Both the position numbers and the translations under genes were made by a program. From Mesorhizobium tianshanense (GTDB lineage: Bacteria; Pseudomonadota; Alphaproteobacteria; Rhizobiales; Rhizobiaceae), in NCBI RefSeq assembly GCF_007830515.1, contig NZ_VLKT01000011.1, positions 101,056-165,055 on the forward strand: a DNA stretch of 64,000 bases, in the 5' to 3' direction. How positions within the stretch are numbered: position 1 is the stretch's first letter; every line of letters begins with the position of its first letter. Shown here piece by piece: positions 55,726-63,666 of this stretch. The notes beneath the pieces are model-generated. The model was not told where the DNA came from. It ran no database searches and saw only the letters and a list, made by a program, of their open reading frames with translations.

Positions 55726-56466
55726 CTACTGGATTGCAAGCTCGGAATTGAGGAATTGGGCAAGGCGTGGATTCGACGGCGCGTCGAATATCTCGGCCGG
55801 GCTGCCGTCGGCGGCGACGACCCCCCGATCCATGAAGACGATGCGGTTCGAGATGTTCTTCGCGAACTGCATCTCGTGGGTGACGAGCAGCGAGGTGATC
55901 CCCGATGACGTGACGTCCTTGATCACCCTAAGAACTTCGCCTACGAGTTCGGGATCGAGCGACGACGTGGGTTCGTCGAAGAGCATCACGTCTGGTTTGA
56001 TCGCGAGCGCCCGCGCGATGCCGGTCCGCTGGAGCTGGCCACCGGAGAGCTGGGACGGGTAGCTGTCCAGTTTGTCGGAGAGGCCTACCCGATTGAGCTC
56101 CTTCAGGGCGATCGCCCGCGCCTCGTCCCTGGACTTGCGCTGCACTACCACCAGCGGATCCATCACGTTCTGGATGACCGTCATGTTCTTGAAGACGTTG
56201 AACTGCTGGAAGACCATGGCCGTCCGGAGCCGTATCGCCTGTACCGCGGTCTTGTCTGGGCGCTGGTAGTCCATCTTGACCTTATCGAACGCGATGGTGC
56301 CGGACGCCGGCTTTACCAGGTAGTTGATACACTTCAGCAGCGTGGTCTTGCCGGTACCGCTGGGGCCGATGATCGACACCACGTCTCCGCGCTTAACAGA
56401 GAGATCGACGCCGTTCAAAACCTGCGTGTTCCCGTAGGACAGCCTTAGATCTTTGAGTTCAAGCAT
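55726..56466 (-). CDS. polar-amino-acid-type ABC ATPase
   Basis: 246 residues with Walker A GPSGTGKTT (about 34-42), signature LSGGQLQRTGIARAL, Walker [15 protein letters not shown] and switch VTHEMQF. AAAGGA lies before ATG 56466, which is inside the end of the monooxygenase gene (eight-base overlap), so import and oxidation genes are translationally linked. Confidence 0.92.
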   Translation of the reverse strand: MLELKDLRLSYGNTQVLNGVDLSVKRGDVVSIIGPSGTGKTTLLKCINYLVKPASGTIAFDKVKMDYQRPDKTAVQAIRLRTAMVFQQFNVFKNMTVIQNVMDPLVVVQRKSRDEARAIALKELNRVGLSDKLDSYPSQLSGGQLQRTGIARALAIKPDVMLFDEPTSSLDPELVGEVLRVIKDVTSSGITSLLVTHEMQFAKNISNRIVFMDRGVVAADGSPAEIFDAPSNPRLAQFLNSELAIQ

Positions 56467-57973
56467 TTCTGGTGGGTGTCCTTTCGGGAGATGGTCCGGG
56501 AAGCGCCGGGTCGTCGCTCGCATCGTCTGGCGCTGTCTCGTGGTCCGCCCATTCGTCTCCGAGGAGCTCGGGCGTGTCGAACGCTTGGAGATCGGCGAAA
56601 TGGCGCTCGCGGTCGGCGACGAAGAGCGCCCTGACAATGCCACGCGCTAGCCGGTCGGCACCTTCGCTTATGGCAGGAATGTCACCCGTGAGCTTGCCGT
56701 GGCTCAGCGTAGCTGGAAAGTTGAAGCAGTGTATCCGGGAGAGCGCTGGGCAGGCACCCGGCTCTGTTTCGAGGAATTCGAACGCGTTTCCAAGATCGGG
56801 CGAGGCTTCGAGTTCGCCGTTCGGCATTTCAGCCGGTGCGGGGAAGCGGTCACGCCACAGGCGTATGTGGGGTGCGACGGCGGCGAGCTCCGGCCGGTTC
56901 GTCAGCTCGATCTTGAAGCCGGTGCCGAAGATCAGGAAGTCGACGGGATAGCGGCCCTTCGGCGTCGTCACCACGACGTGATCGCCGTCCTGCTCCAGCC
57001 CGGTGATTGGGCTTTTCAGATGGAGATGGGCCTGCGGAAAGGCGCTGACGCGCAGAACGCTGGGGCGGGGCGGCGGCGTCTGCGCCCGCATGGCGTAGTC
57101 AAGAAAGCGCCACTTCCAGTCGTCGGGCAGGCCGGCGAAGCCGTGCACCACGCCCTGGCTGCCGATGCCGGTGAACTTGTTGATCCGTGGCAGATCCGTC
57201 CTGCGCACGAACAGGTCGAGCCGTGCCGCCCCAGCCTCGAGCGCGGTGGCGGCGTTGTCCATCGCAGAAGCGCCGGCTCCCACCACGCCGACGCGCTTGC
57301 CGCGGAGTGCGGCGAAATCGATAGCGTCGGCGGTATGAACCCAGAACTTGCGATCAATGTCGTCGGCTACAGGCGGTAAAAAGGGACCACCCAAGCCGTC
57401 GCGGCCCGTCGCGAGCACCACGTGGCGGGCGACCGTCGTTTTGGTGTGGCCGTCCTCACGGCATACGATGTCGAGCATGTCGTCCGGGCGCGGGAGGATA
57501 GCGTCGACGGTGACCCCGTTGCGTACCGGCAGGTCGAGCACGCGGCGGTACCAGACCAGGTAGTCCATCCACGTCTGGCGCGGTGCCCTGTCAAGCGCGC
57601 CCCAGGCTTCGCGGCCATGCAGCGCCTCATAGTAGGCGCGGAACGTGAGGGCCGGCAGCCCCATTGCCGGTCCGGTCAACTGCTTCGGGGAGCGGAGTGT
57701 TCGCATCCGCGCGAAGGTGACCCACGGACCCTCTCGACCGGCAGGTGCCTTGTCGAGGACGATGTGGTTGGCGACACCGAGCCGCTTCAGCATGGCCGAG
57801 GCGACAAGCCCGGCCATGCCGGCGCCGATGATCACCACATCGGTTACACGTTGTTCGTCGACGACGCGGGTCGGAACCCAGGCCTTGGCCGGCAGTTCCA
57901 GCCAGGCGAGATCCTGCTGCAGGCGCGCCTCGAGGGCGTCGAGAGAGGTCGGAAACCCTGACATGTCGCTCAC
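56459..57973 (-). CDS. FAD/NAD(P)-dependent flavoprotein monooxygenase
   Basis: 504 residues. The FAD-binding motif is VVIIGAGMAGLVASAML (about 47-63), the NADPH motif RVGVVGAGASAMDNAATALE (about 227-246), with VLATGRDGLGG and the C-terminal IFGTGFK. This is the two-dinucleotide-domain architecture of class B monooxygenases (FMO/BVMO/N-hydroxylase group), but I do not see a clean FxGxxxHxxxW fingerprint. It is a soluble enzyme that probably oxygenates the compound brought in by the adjacent importer. The start overlaps the LysR stop (ATGA). Confidence 0.85.
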   Translation of the reverse strand: MSDMSGFPTSLDALEARLQQDLAWLELPAKAWVPTRVVDEQRVTDVVIIGAGMAGLVASAMLKRLGVANHIVLDKAPAGREGPWVTFARMRTLRSPKQLTGPAMGLPALTFRAYYEALHGREAWGALDRAPRQTWMDYLVWYRRVLDLPVRNGVTVDAILPRPDDMLDIVCREDGHTKTTVARHVVLATGRDGLGGPFLPPVADDIDRKFWVHTADAIDFAALRGKRVGVVGAGASAMDNAATALEAGAARLDLFVRRTDLPRINKFTGIGSQGVVHGFAGLPDDWKWRFLDYAMRAQTPPPRPSVLRVSAFPQAHLHLKSPITGLEQDGDHVVVTTPKGRYPVDFLIFGTGFKIELTNRPELAAVAPHIRLWRDRFPAPAEMPNGELEASPDLGNAFEFLETEPGACPALSRIHCFNFPATLSHGKLTGDIPAISEGADRLARGIVRALFVADRERHFADLQAFDTPELLGDEWADHETAPDDASDDPALPGPSPERTPTRNA

Positions 57974-58965
57974 GACGGCGCTTCCTCGGATAGCAAAGTT
58001 TGCCCGTAGACGGTGTCGGCCAATGCGTCGCCGGACGAGTCGTGCAGGCGGCAGCCAGGCATCGCCAAGGCAACCGTGCGCGCCGCGTCGATCATGGCGG
58101 CGACGGTCGACGTCATCGGCAGCGCGGCAGGCGAAATGACGCCGAATAGGAAGGGGATCGTGTGGTCGAGCACGCGCATCACGATACCCTTGAGCGGAAC
58201 GCCGTAGACGGTCGCCGGCTCGACGATGGCGACCCCCAGTCCAGCCTTGACCATCGTGAGGGCCGTCATCGAGGCGTTGACGTCGATGATCCGTCGCGGT
58301 GTCACGCCCGCCCTTTCAAGAGCCTCGTCCACGCGATGCCGCAGGCGATAAGGGTTCGCCAGGGTGATGATGCGACGTTCGGCAAGATCGGCAAGGCGCA
58401 CAATGTCGCTTTCGGCGAGAGGATCGCTCACCGCGAGAGCGACGACGCATGGAGCGTCGGCGACCCAGTGGACTTCAAGGCCGGGGTGTTCCAGCGGAAG
58501 GCTGGCGATCCCGAAGTCCGCCGAACGGGCAAGCACGGCCTGCACCACGTTCTCGGCCGCCAGCGCCTGTACATGAAGATGACGCGGAAGCAGGTCTGGC
58601 GCGACGGCCGCGATCGCCTGGGGCAGAACGCCGGCCGCAAGTGAAGGCGTGGCCGCGATCGTCAGCGAAGCAGGCTCATCGAGACCGATAGCGTTTGCCC
58701 GTTCGCGGATGTGGGTCAGGCTGGCGAGATGGCGCTCTACCTCGGCGTGAAAGAGTAGACCGCGCGCGGTCGGGCTGATGCGCGGTCCGCTTCGATGCAG
58801 CAGCGCATAGCCGATATCGGCTTCCAAATCCTGAATAAGCCGAGTGACCGCCGGCTGCGATCGGCCAAGCAGCCGTGCCGCTCCGGTCACGCTACCGGCG
58901 GACATCACCGCTGCGAAGGCCTCAAGTTGTCGGATATCGAAAGAGTTAGAATGCATATTTGACAT
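57970..58965 (-). CDS. LysR-family transcriptional regulator
   Basis: 331 residues from ATG 58965 (GGAGAG six bases upstream). The HTH (about 5-65) has IRQLEAFAAVMSAGSVTGAA and LGRSQPAVTRLIQDLEADIG; the effector domain resembles the CbbR/OccR-like amino-acid-responsive group. It is unusual in being the first gene of the operon it presumably controls, overlapping the monooxygenase by four bases. It also diverges from the AhpD-like pair at 59071. Confidence 0.87.
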   Translation of the reverse strand: MSNMHSNSFDIRQLEAFAAVMSAGSVTGAARLLGRSQPAVTRLIQDLEADIGYALLHRSGPRISPTARGLLFHAEVERHLASLTHIRERANAIGLDEPASLTIAATPSLAAGVLPQAIAAVAPDLLPRHLHVQALAAENVVQAVLARSADFGIASLPLEHPGLEVHWVADAPCVVALAVSDPLAESDIVRLADLAERRIITLANPYRLRHRVDEALERAGVTPRRIIDVNASMTALTMVKAGLGVAIVEPATVYGVPLKGIVMRVLDHTIPFLFGVISPAALPMTSTVAAMIDAARTVALAMPGCRLHDSSGDALADTVYGQTLLSEEAPS

Positions 58966-59070
58966 CAACCACTCTCCGTCATGTCATTAAAGCATGGCAT
59001 TTCTCAATTGACGATGGGGAATAGATAAAATTTCCACATCGAAAGTTGGGCATCATTCTCATTTGACATA
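58966..59070. promoter_or_regulatory. divergent promoter with TTGAC direct repeats
   Basis: This 105-base region separates the LysR operon from the AhpD-like pair. CATTTCTCAATTGAC (58998-59012) and CATTCTCATTTGAC (59054-59067) are near-identical direct repeats 56 bases apart. A third copy of the core, ATTTGACAT, lies at 58957-58965 over the LysR start. They are candidate regulator sites for both directions. Confidence 0.45.
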
Positions 59071-59607
59071 GTGGCACGTCGCGCCTACCTAGATCGCATG
59101 CCTGCTGACGTACTGGGGCTTGCTTTGAGACTCATCGAAAACCTTGCCTCCGCAGGGCCGGGTTCCGCGCTTGCGGAAGCCATGGAGAAACGCGCGGAGA
59201 TTTTGCGCCTCAGCGAAGCGGCCCACAATGCCGTGCTACTGCCGCGCGAACCCGGCGGCCTGTCTCATGGCCTCAGGGCCGCGCTCGCCGCCCGTATGGC
59301 GCGCCTCAATCGCAACCCGGCGCTCGCAAGCCACTACGACACCCTGGTCGCCCGCGCCGACGAACCGACGACAGCATCGCTCGTCAATCCCGGCACGAAC
59401 GTGACGGACCGGCGTACCGCGGAGATAGTCCGTCACGCCGATCGGCTCACGCTCGCGCCACGCGAGGCCACACGCGCCCATGTGGACGCGTTGCGCGAGG
59501 TTGGCGTAGCCGACGCTGATATAGTCAGGCTCTCGGAGCTCGCGGCCTTCGTCAACTACCAGGTGCGCGTCATTGCGGGTATCACGCTGATCGGAGGAAT
59601 GCGTTGA
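59071..59607 (+). CDS. CMD-domain protein (Avi_7170-like family)
   Basis: 178 residues from GTG 59071, or 169 from ATG 59098; neither has a strong ribosome-binding site. It is of the AhpD-like helical fold without the Cys-X2-Cys pair: AEIVRHADRLTLAPREATRA, then LSELAAFVNYQVRVIAG. I recognise it as the partner family of the next gene; the two are found together in alphaproteobacteria beside transporters and flavin monooxygenases. The stop overlaps the next start. The function is unknown. Confidence 0.75.
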   Translation: MARRAYLDRMPADVLGLALRLIENLASAGPGSALAEAMEKRAEILRLSEAAHNAVLLPREPGGLSHGLRAALAARMARLNRNPALASHYDTLVARADEPTTASLVNPGTNVTDRRTAEIVRHADRLTLAPREATRAHVDALREVGVADADIVRLSELAAFVNYQVRVIAGITLIGGMR

Positions 59608-60179
59608 GCGAGCTCGTCCACACTTTCACCACCACGATACCGCGCTGGCAACCCTATGTGGTTCCAGTCGATCTCGCGACTGCCACCGACGAGCAGCGCG
59701 CGGCGATGCAGGTGACGCCGTCCGGCAAGGGCATCTCGCCCTATGTGCTCACGCTTGCGCATGACCCAGAGTCGCTCGCGGTCCGCTCACCCCTGTTTAA
59801 TCTGATCATGTACGGGCGCGATGGGCTGACGGGCAGCGAGCGCGAGCTGGGAGCCGTCGCCGCTTCCGTCGTCAACCGCTGCGTATACTGCGCCGCGGTG
59901 CACGCCTCGCGGTTCAACAACCTTACAAAACGGACGGACGTCATCGAAGCTGTCTTCGCCGACGGTCTTGAGGCAACGCTCGACGAACACCTCCAGGCAA
60001 TATTCGACTTCTCGGCACGCCTGTCGACCACGCCGCCCGAGGCGACCGCGGCCGACGCTCAGGCGCTGGTCGACGTCGGGCTCAACGAGCTGGAGTGTCT
60101 CGACCTGGTCCTGTCCGCTGCCATCTTCGGCTGGGCGAACCGCTTGATGCATACGCTCGGCGAGCCGATGAGGGATTGA
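59604..60179 (+). CDS. peroxidase-related AhpD-like protein (Avi_7169-like family)
   Basis: 191 residues. It has the redox motif CVYCAAVHASRF (Cys-X2-Cys then His, about residues 93-104), after LGAVAASVVNRC. The N-terminal WQPYVVPVDLATATDEQRAA and TPSGKGISPYVLTLAHDPES are family hallmarks. The TTG start at 59604 lies behind GGAGG and overlaps the previous stop. It probably acts as a thiol peroxidase or deals with a product of the divergent monooxygenase. Confidence 0.82.
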   Translation: MSELVHTFTTTIPRWQPYVVPVDLATATDEQRAAMQVTPSGKGISPYVLTLAHDPESLAVRSPLFNLIMYGRDGLTGSERELGAVAASVVNRCVYCAAVHASRFNNLTKRTDVIEAVFADGLEATLDEHLQAIFDFSARLSTTPPEATAADAQALVDVGLNELECLDLVLSAAIFGWANRLMHTLGEPMRD

Positions 60180-60399
60180 ATACTACAGACGGCCCAGGTT
60201 GAAGGCATGCAATCGATCAGCTGCCACGATCGATGAAGCGCCTCCAACGCCGCCAATGGCGTGCGGTCACTGAATTCGTTTGCTAACTCGACTGCTTTGT
60301 AAGTTATAGGGCGGTTTGCAGCCTTAAATCGTGTCGCCGCAACCACTTCTGCCGTCATTCGGAACTTTTCTTTGCGGAGATTTCCGATTGCCTAGCTAA
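60180..60399. other. spacer between AhpD-like and phasin genes
   Basis: 220 bases between two convergent genes. No T-run hairpin is clear. A minus-strand stretch reads protein-like for about 50 codons (AANRPITYKAVELANEFSDR) but matches nothing I know. Confidence 0.3.
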
Positions 60400-60858
60400 T
60401 CAGGCGACTTTGAGATCCTTCATCGCCTTCTCGTAGACGTCTTTAATCGGCTTGGATACATCTTCGGCGGCTTTCGTTGCCGCCGCCTGAAACTCCTTGC
60501 CCTGCTCGACGCTCTTTTCCAGCTGCTTGCGCAAGAAGGCAGTCTGTAGTTCGATGAACTCGGAGGGCGATTTCACGGCAACCAGGGCTTCGAGGTGAGA
60601 AAAGCTCGCCTCAGCATTAGCGCGCAACGCGGCGATCGTCTTCAGCGACAGCTCATTGCTAGCAGTCTTGGCAGTTTCGAAGGTTGACTGGAGAGCCTTC
60701 TGGGTCGTCTCGGCGCCGGTTTCCAATTTCGACAATGCTTCTTTCGACTGCTCGACGCCCTTTTCGGCGACAGCGCGGAACTGATCAGTTACCTCGTCAA
60801 CGGTTGGGAGTTCTACGTTCTCGATGATTTCAGCAGTCTTATCAGCGGTCTTGGCCAT
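60400..60858 (-). CDS. phasin family protein
   Basis: 152 residues, entirely helical and rich in Ala, Glu and Lys. The phasin core is FRAVAEKGVEQSKEALSKLE, then SNELSLKTIAALRANAEASF and EFIELQTAFLRKQLEKSVEQ. Phasins coat polyhydroxyalkanoate granules and help chaperone them. GGATGGAG precedes ATG 60858; an ATG at 60867 is less well placed. No other granule gene is near. Confidence 0.87.
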   Translation of the reverse strand: MAKTADKTAEIIENVELPTVDEVTDQFRAVAEKGVEQSKEALSKLETGAETTQKALQSTFETAKTASNELSLKTIAALRANAEASFSHLEALVAVKSPSEFIELQTAFLRKQLEKSVEQGKEFQAAATKAAEDVSKPIKDVYEKAMKDLKVA

Positions 60859-61335
60859 AGTCTCCATCCTTTCGGTGGGCGGACTTTTACAAAAGCCGTC
60901 TCGTTCATTTAAGAAACTGACGTTACGGCATCTGCAGTGCATTGCAATATTTTTGTGCGTCGCACCATGCCTTTTTGCCTCAAGCAGATGACCGGCGATT
61001 AGCCGTGGCGCGTGAGCCCCGCTCATAGATCGGACGGATGACCGCGCTGATTAGAGCCCGTGATGTCGTCAAATTCACACCTTTGACCCAAACACGACAG
61101 CCGACATCACTGCTAACAGGTCCGCTTGCATCAAAAACGATCTTCCGAAGCAAATCTCAACCAGTGGAGGGAGTGGGATTGGAACCACCGTGAACTCGTG
61201 CCCGCGCCGGTTTTCAAGTCCGGCGCCTTGGCCAAAGCGCGTCGCGACTGAATGGATTCATGCGAACGCGCCTTAGGTTATTGCTTTATCCATCTCGTTG
61301 TAGCAAAACCGCTGCGCACCTTTGGGCGACATGCA
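60859..61335. other. gap with tRNA-Ser-like sequence
   Basis: 477 bases. The first part is the phasin promoter side, and 61165-61250 is the tRNA-like sequence. The rest (61030-61160) shows nothing coding. Confidence 0.35.
61165..61250 (-). pseudogene. tRNA-Ser(UGA)-like sequence, probably degenerate
   Basis: On the minus strand the order is GGCCAAGGCGCC, an anticodon-like arm CCGGA-CTTGAAA-ACCGG (anticodon TGA), a long variable arm and a T-arm GTGGTTCCAATCCCACTCCCTCC. Departures from a working tRNA are an A-A pair closing the anticodon stem, TTCCAAT instead of TTCGAAT in the T-loop, a D-arm without the usual GG pair, and TGGAGG at the 3' end in place of TGGCGG. It is probably a tRNA pseudogene or integration scar. 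Confidence 0.45.
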
Positions 61336-61566
61336 CTAATGCGCGGTTCCCGCGGCCTTTTGCCGTCGAGACCTGACAGTCTCCAGCAGTTCGCGCTCGC
61401 TGGTGTGAGCATTTCGAAAGATGGCCACAACCATCACCGCCAGAATTTCGGCGTCCGGCTCCAACGGGTCGAGATTTTCATCTGCGCAGACCTGATTGAA
61501 CACGCGTTCGCAGATAGCCAAGTCGTGAGGGCTGAGGCAGGTGCGATTGAAACGCCGACGCAGCAT
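61336..61566 (-). CDS. small hypothetical protein
   Basis: 76 residues from ATG 61566 (AAAGG nine bases upstream), or 85 from a GTG at 61593. It is all-helical and charged: LSPHDLAICERVFNQVCADE, then PDAEILAVMVVAIFRNAHTS. It has no signal peptide. It looks like one of the short conserved rhizobial proteins of unknown function. Confidence 0.6.
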   Translation of the reverse strand: MLRRRFNRTCLSPHDLAICERVFNQVCADENLDPLEPDAEILAVMVVAIFRNAHTSERELLETVRSRRQKAAGTAH

Positions 61567-61680
61567 CTGTGCCAACCTTTCAGGGCCCGTCACCCGTGCT
61601 TTGCGGCGGGCTTCCTACTGATGAACCGCTGAGGCGATGAAATGCCTGAGGGACAATATCGTCGACGGAATTGTAGGCGA

Positions 61681-61983
61681 CTACTCGGCCCCCGATGATT
61701 GCATCGTCAAAAGTCCCAAGATCTGCGCGCACTCGTGGGCCCTGTACTGCCCAGCGATCATCAGCTGGTAGTAATCTTGCCGTTTGTGTTCGGGGACATG
61801 GAAGCCGCGTCGAAATTCAGCCGCCGCCCTTGGGGTCCGAGTGCAGCCGAGTTTACTGGCGCTGACCTTTAAACTCGCCAGTGAGCATCCGAGCTTGGCG
61901 GCAATATCTTTCAAAGGTTCGTTATTGAAATATCCATCAAGAATGATCTTGCGGCGGGCTTCTCCTTTGAGCTTTGCGTTCAT
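61681..61983 (-). CDS. small HTH-type protein
   Basis: A 100-residue basic protein. RKIILDGYFNNEPLKDIAAK followed by LGCSLASLKVSASKLGCTR reads as a helix-turn-helix (about 12-48), and a second helical stretch (YQLMIAGQYRAHECAQILGL) follows. GAGGAG lies eight bases before the ATG. It may be a small DNA-binding regulator; the target is unknown. It lies 88 bases upstream of the small gene ending at 61336 on the same strand. Confidence 0.6.
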   Translation of the reverse strand: MNAKLKGEARRKIILDGYFNNEPLKDIAAKLGCSLASLKVSASKLGCTRTPRAAAEFRRGFHVPEHKRQDYYQLMIAGQYRAHECAQILGLLTMQSSGAE

Positions 61984-62369
61984 TTCGTGGTCTCCTCAAC
62001 TACGCTTTCATGATGCCAGATTCTATACGCACCAGGTTGAAGAGTGTCGTTAGCTTCGCATCCAGAAACTTTTCTCGGGATGCATTTCCTGCTGTAATCC
62101 GGCGTGATGACCGCTTCCGTGGACTGGCGTTCCGCTAGTCTTGCCAGGTGTCTGTGGTACACCACATCATTGAGGCGGGCATGGGCATACCCGAATCGGA
62201 TATGGCACCACGCGATGAGCGCTAAGAGGCAGGACGAGGCGCTTGCGAGGCAGGCGCCGAAGCGTGATCGACGTCGTTGGCCGCGCGCCGTTCAAGCTAA
62301 CAATGAGGCTGCCCCGTCACTTGCGCCGGCGCTCGTACCTTTGCTCTTTTCAACGCTCGAAGCCAGGCC
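61984..62369. other. 386-base gap
   Basis: The first part is the promoter side of the HTH gene. Open frames across 62104-62300 are not protein-like, and no RNA or repeat is evident. Confidence 0.3.
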
Positions 62370-62700
62370 ATGGAAATCAAGACAGACGATTACCGCGTGT
62401 GGAATGAAGGAAGCGATATTTTCTTCGACGGCGCATGCGGCTTGCCAGGCCGGTGCGCCCATCACGGCCTTGGCGACCAGTGTTCTTGCCTCAAATCCCG
62501 CTTCCATTACGCTCAATCTGTGGGACCTTCACTTTCTCAACTCTTCCGGCATCAACCTGCTGGCGAAATTTACCATCGAGGTGCGCAAGCATCCCGATGT
62601 TCGACTCGTCGTGCGTGGAACGCCCGACATACCCTGGAAATCGAAATCATTGCCGAACCTGAAGAAGCTGCATCCCGCTCTGGTGCTTTTGATGGACTGA
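62370..62700 (+). pseudogene. STAS-domain (slr1659-like) regulator, frameshifted
   Basis: MEIKTDDYRVWNEGSDIFFD opens from ATG 62370. Between about 62430 and 62460 the frame moves via MRLA to APITALATSVLASNPASITL. It then continues NLWDLHFLNSSGINLLAKFT, IEVRKHPDVRLVVRG and IPWKSKSLPNLKKLHPA to the stop at 62700. The joined product is a STAS-like regulator of about 110 residues with the LNSSGINLLAKF core. One net indel breaks it. Confidence 0.65.
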
Positions 62701-62855
62701 CCAGGCCCCCCGGACTGCGTGGGCTGGCGGCAATCCGGATGGCACATGGCAGTCGGACGGTGCAAGTGCGCCGCACCGAGCGAGATATGTACGCCAAGAT
62801 AAGTATTAGGATGCGAAGGTAACGACAACCCGGCCTCGTTCGTGGATGTTCGGGA

Positions 62856-62904
62856 TGGCTTAGCGGGGGCTCGGCCACAGTGGCTTAGCGGGGGCTCGGC
62901 ACAG
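62856..62904. repeat. tandem 25-bp duplication
   Basis: TGGCTTAGCGGGGGCTCGGC (plus CACAG) is repeated immediately, the second copy lacking one C. It is a short tandem duplication in non-coding DNA upstream of the ligase-like gene. Confidence 0.7.
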
Positions 62905-62997
62905 GCGGCAGGCGTTCCAGTTGGGGGGATGTCCGGCTGCCTGTGCCGATCAGCTGCCGCTGCGCGGTCAAAGGTGGCGTCATTGAGTAGGCGTACC

Positions 62998-63651
62998 ATG
63001 GTGAACGGCGGCTGGCTGGAGTTCATTCCGCCGCAGATCCCGACTCGGGTCAAGGAGCCGCCCGAAGATGAGGGATGGGTTCACGAGGTCAATCTTGACG
63101 GCTACCGAACACAGATCATCATCGACAAAGGCGGCGTGCGTCTTTGCAGCGAGAACGGCCGTGACTGGACCACGAAATACTGGCCCATCGCGCTGGCGGT
63201 CGAGCTGCCATGCCGGGCTGCCGTTATCGACGGCGAGGTCATTGTGTCAGGCGAGCAGGGCGCTCCCGATTGTCCTGCGCTGGAAGCCGCGATATGGAAC
63301 GAACCGAGCCGGCTGGTGTTCGTCGCGTTCGACATCCTCCATCTCGACGGTCGCAATCTAGCCTCCTTGCCCCTGCTGCAGCGCAAGCAGGCGCTGTGGC
63401 AACTGGTTGAGCACGGCCTCGGCAAGATCCAGTACAGCGAGCATTTCGAGGGCAGTGCGCTAGCGATCCTTCGCGCCATCGAGAATGTGGGGTTCGAGAG
63501 CATCATCTCGAAGCGAGCCGACAGCCGCTACAGGAGCGGACCGTCGAACACATGGCTGAAGGCCAAATATTTTCTGACCATCGACGACCGCTTCTGGCGC
63601 CTCCACGCCGTTCCGGGAGCTCGCATGCTCCTTTCCGTCCAAAAACGTTGA
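62998..63651 (+). pseudogene. truncated ATP-dependent DNA ligase (LigD-like) lacking catalytic lysine
   Basis: 217 residues covering the adenylation domain of bacterial NHEJ-type ligases. Motif I reads HEVNLDGYRTQ (about 29-39): the lysine that carries AMP (normally KxDGxR) is Asn32, a single base change (AAT). Later motifs are present: GEVIV, FVAFDILHLDG, FESIISKRADSRYRSG and WLKAKYF. The C-terminal OB-fold domain is missing. It cannot ligate as written. It may be a dead paralogue, or a fragment of a larger LigD gene. Confidence 0.7.
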
Positions 63652-63666
63652 TCCGAAGGTCGGACG

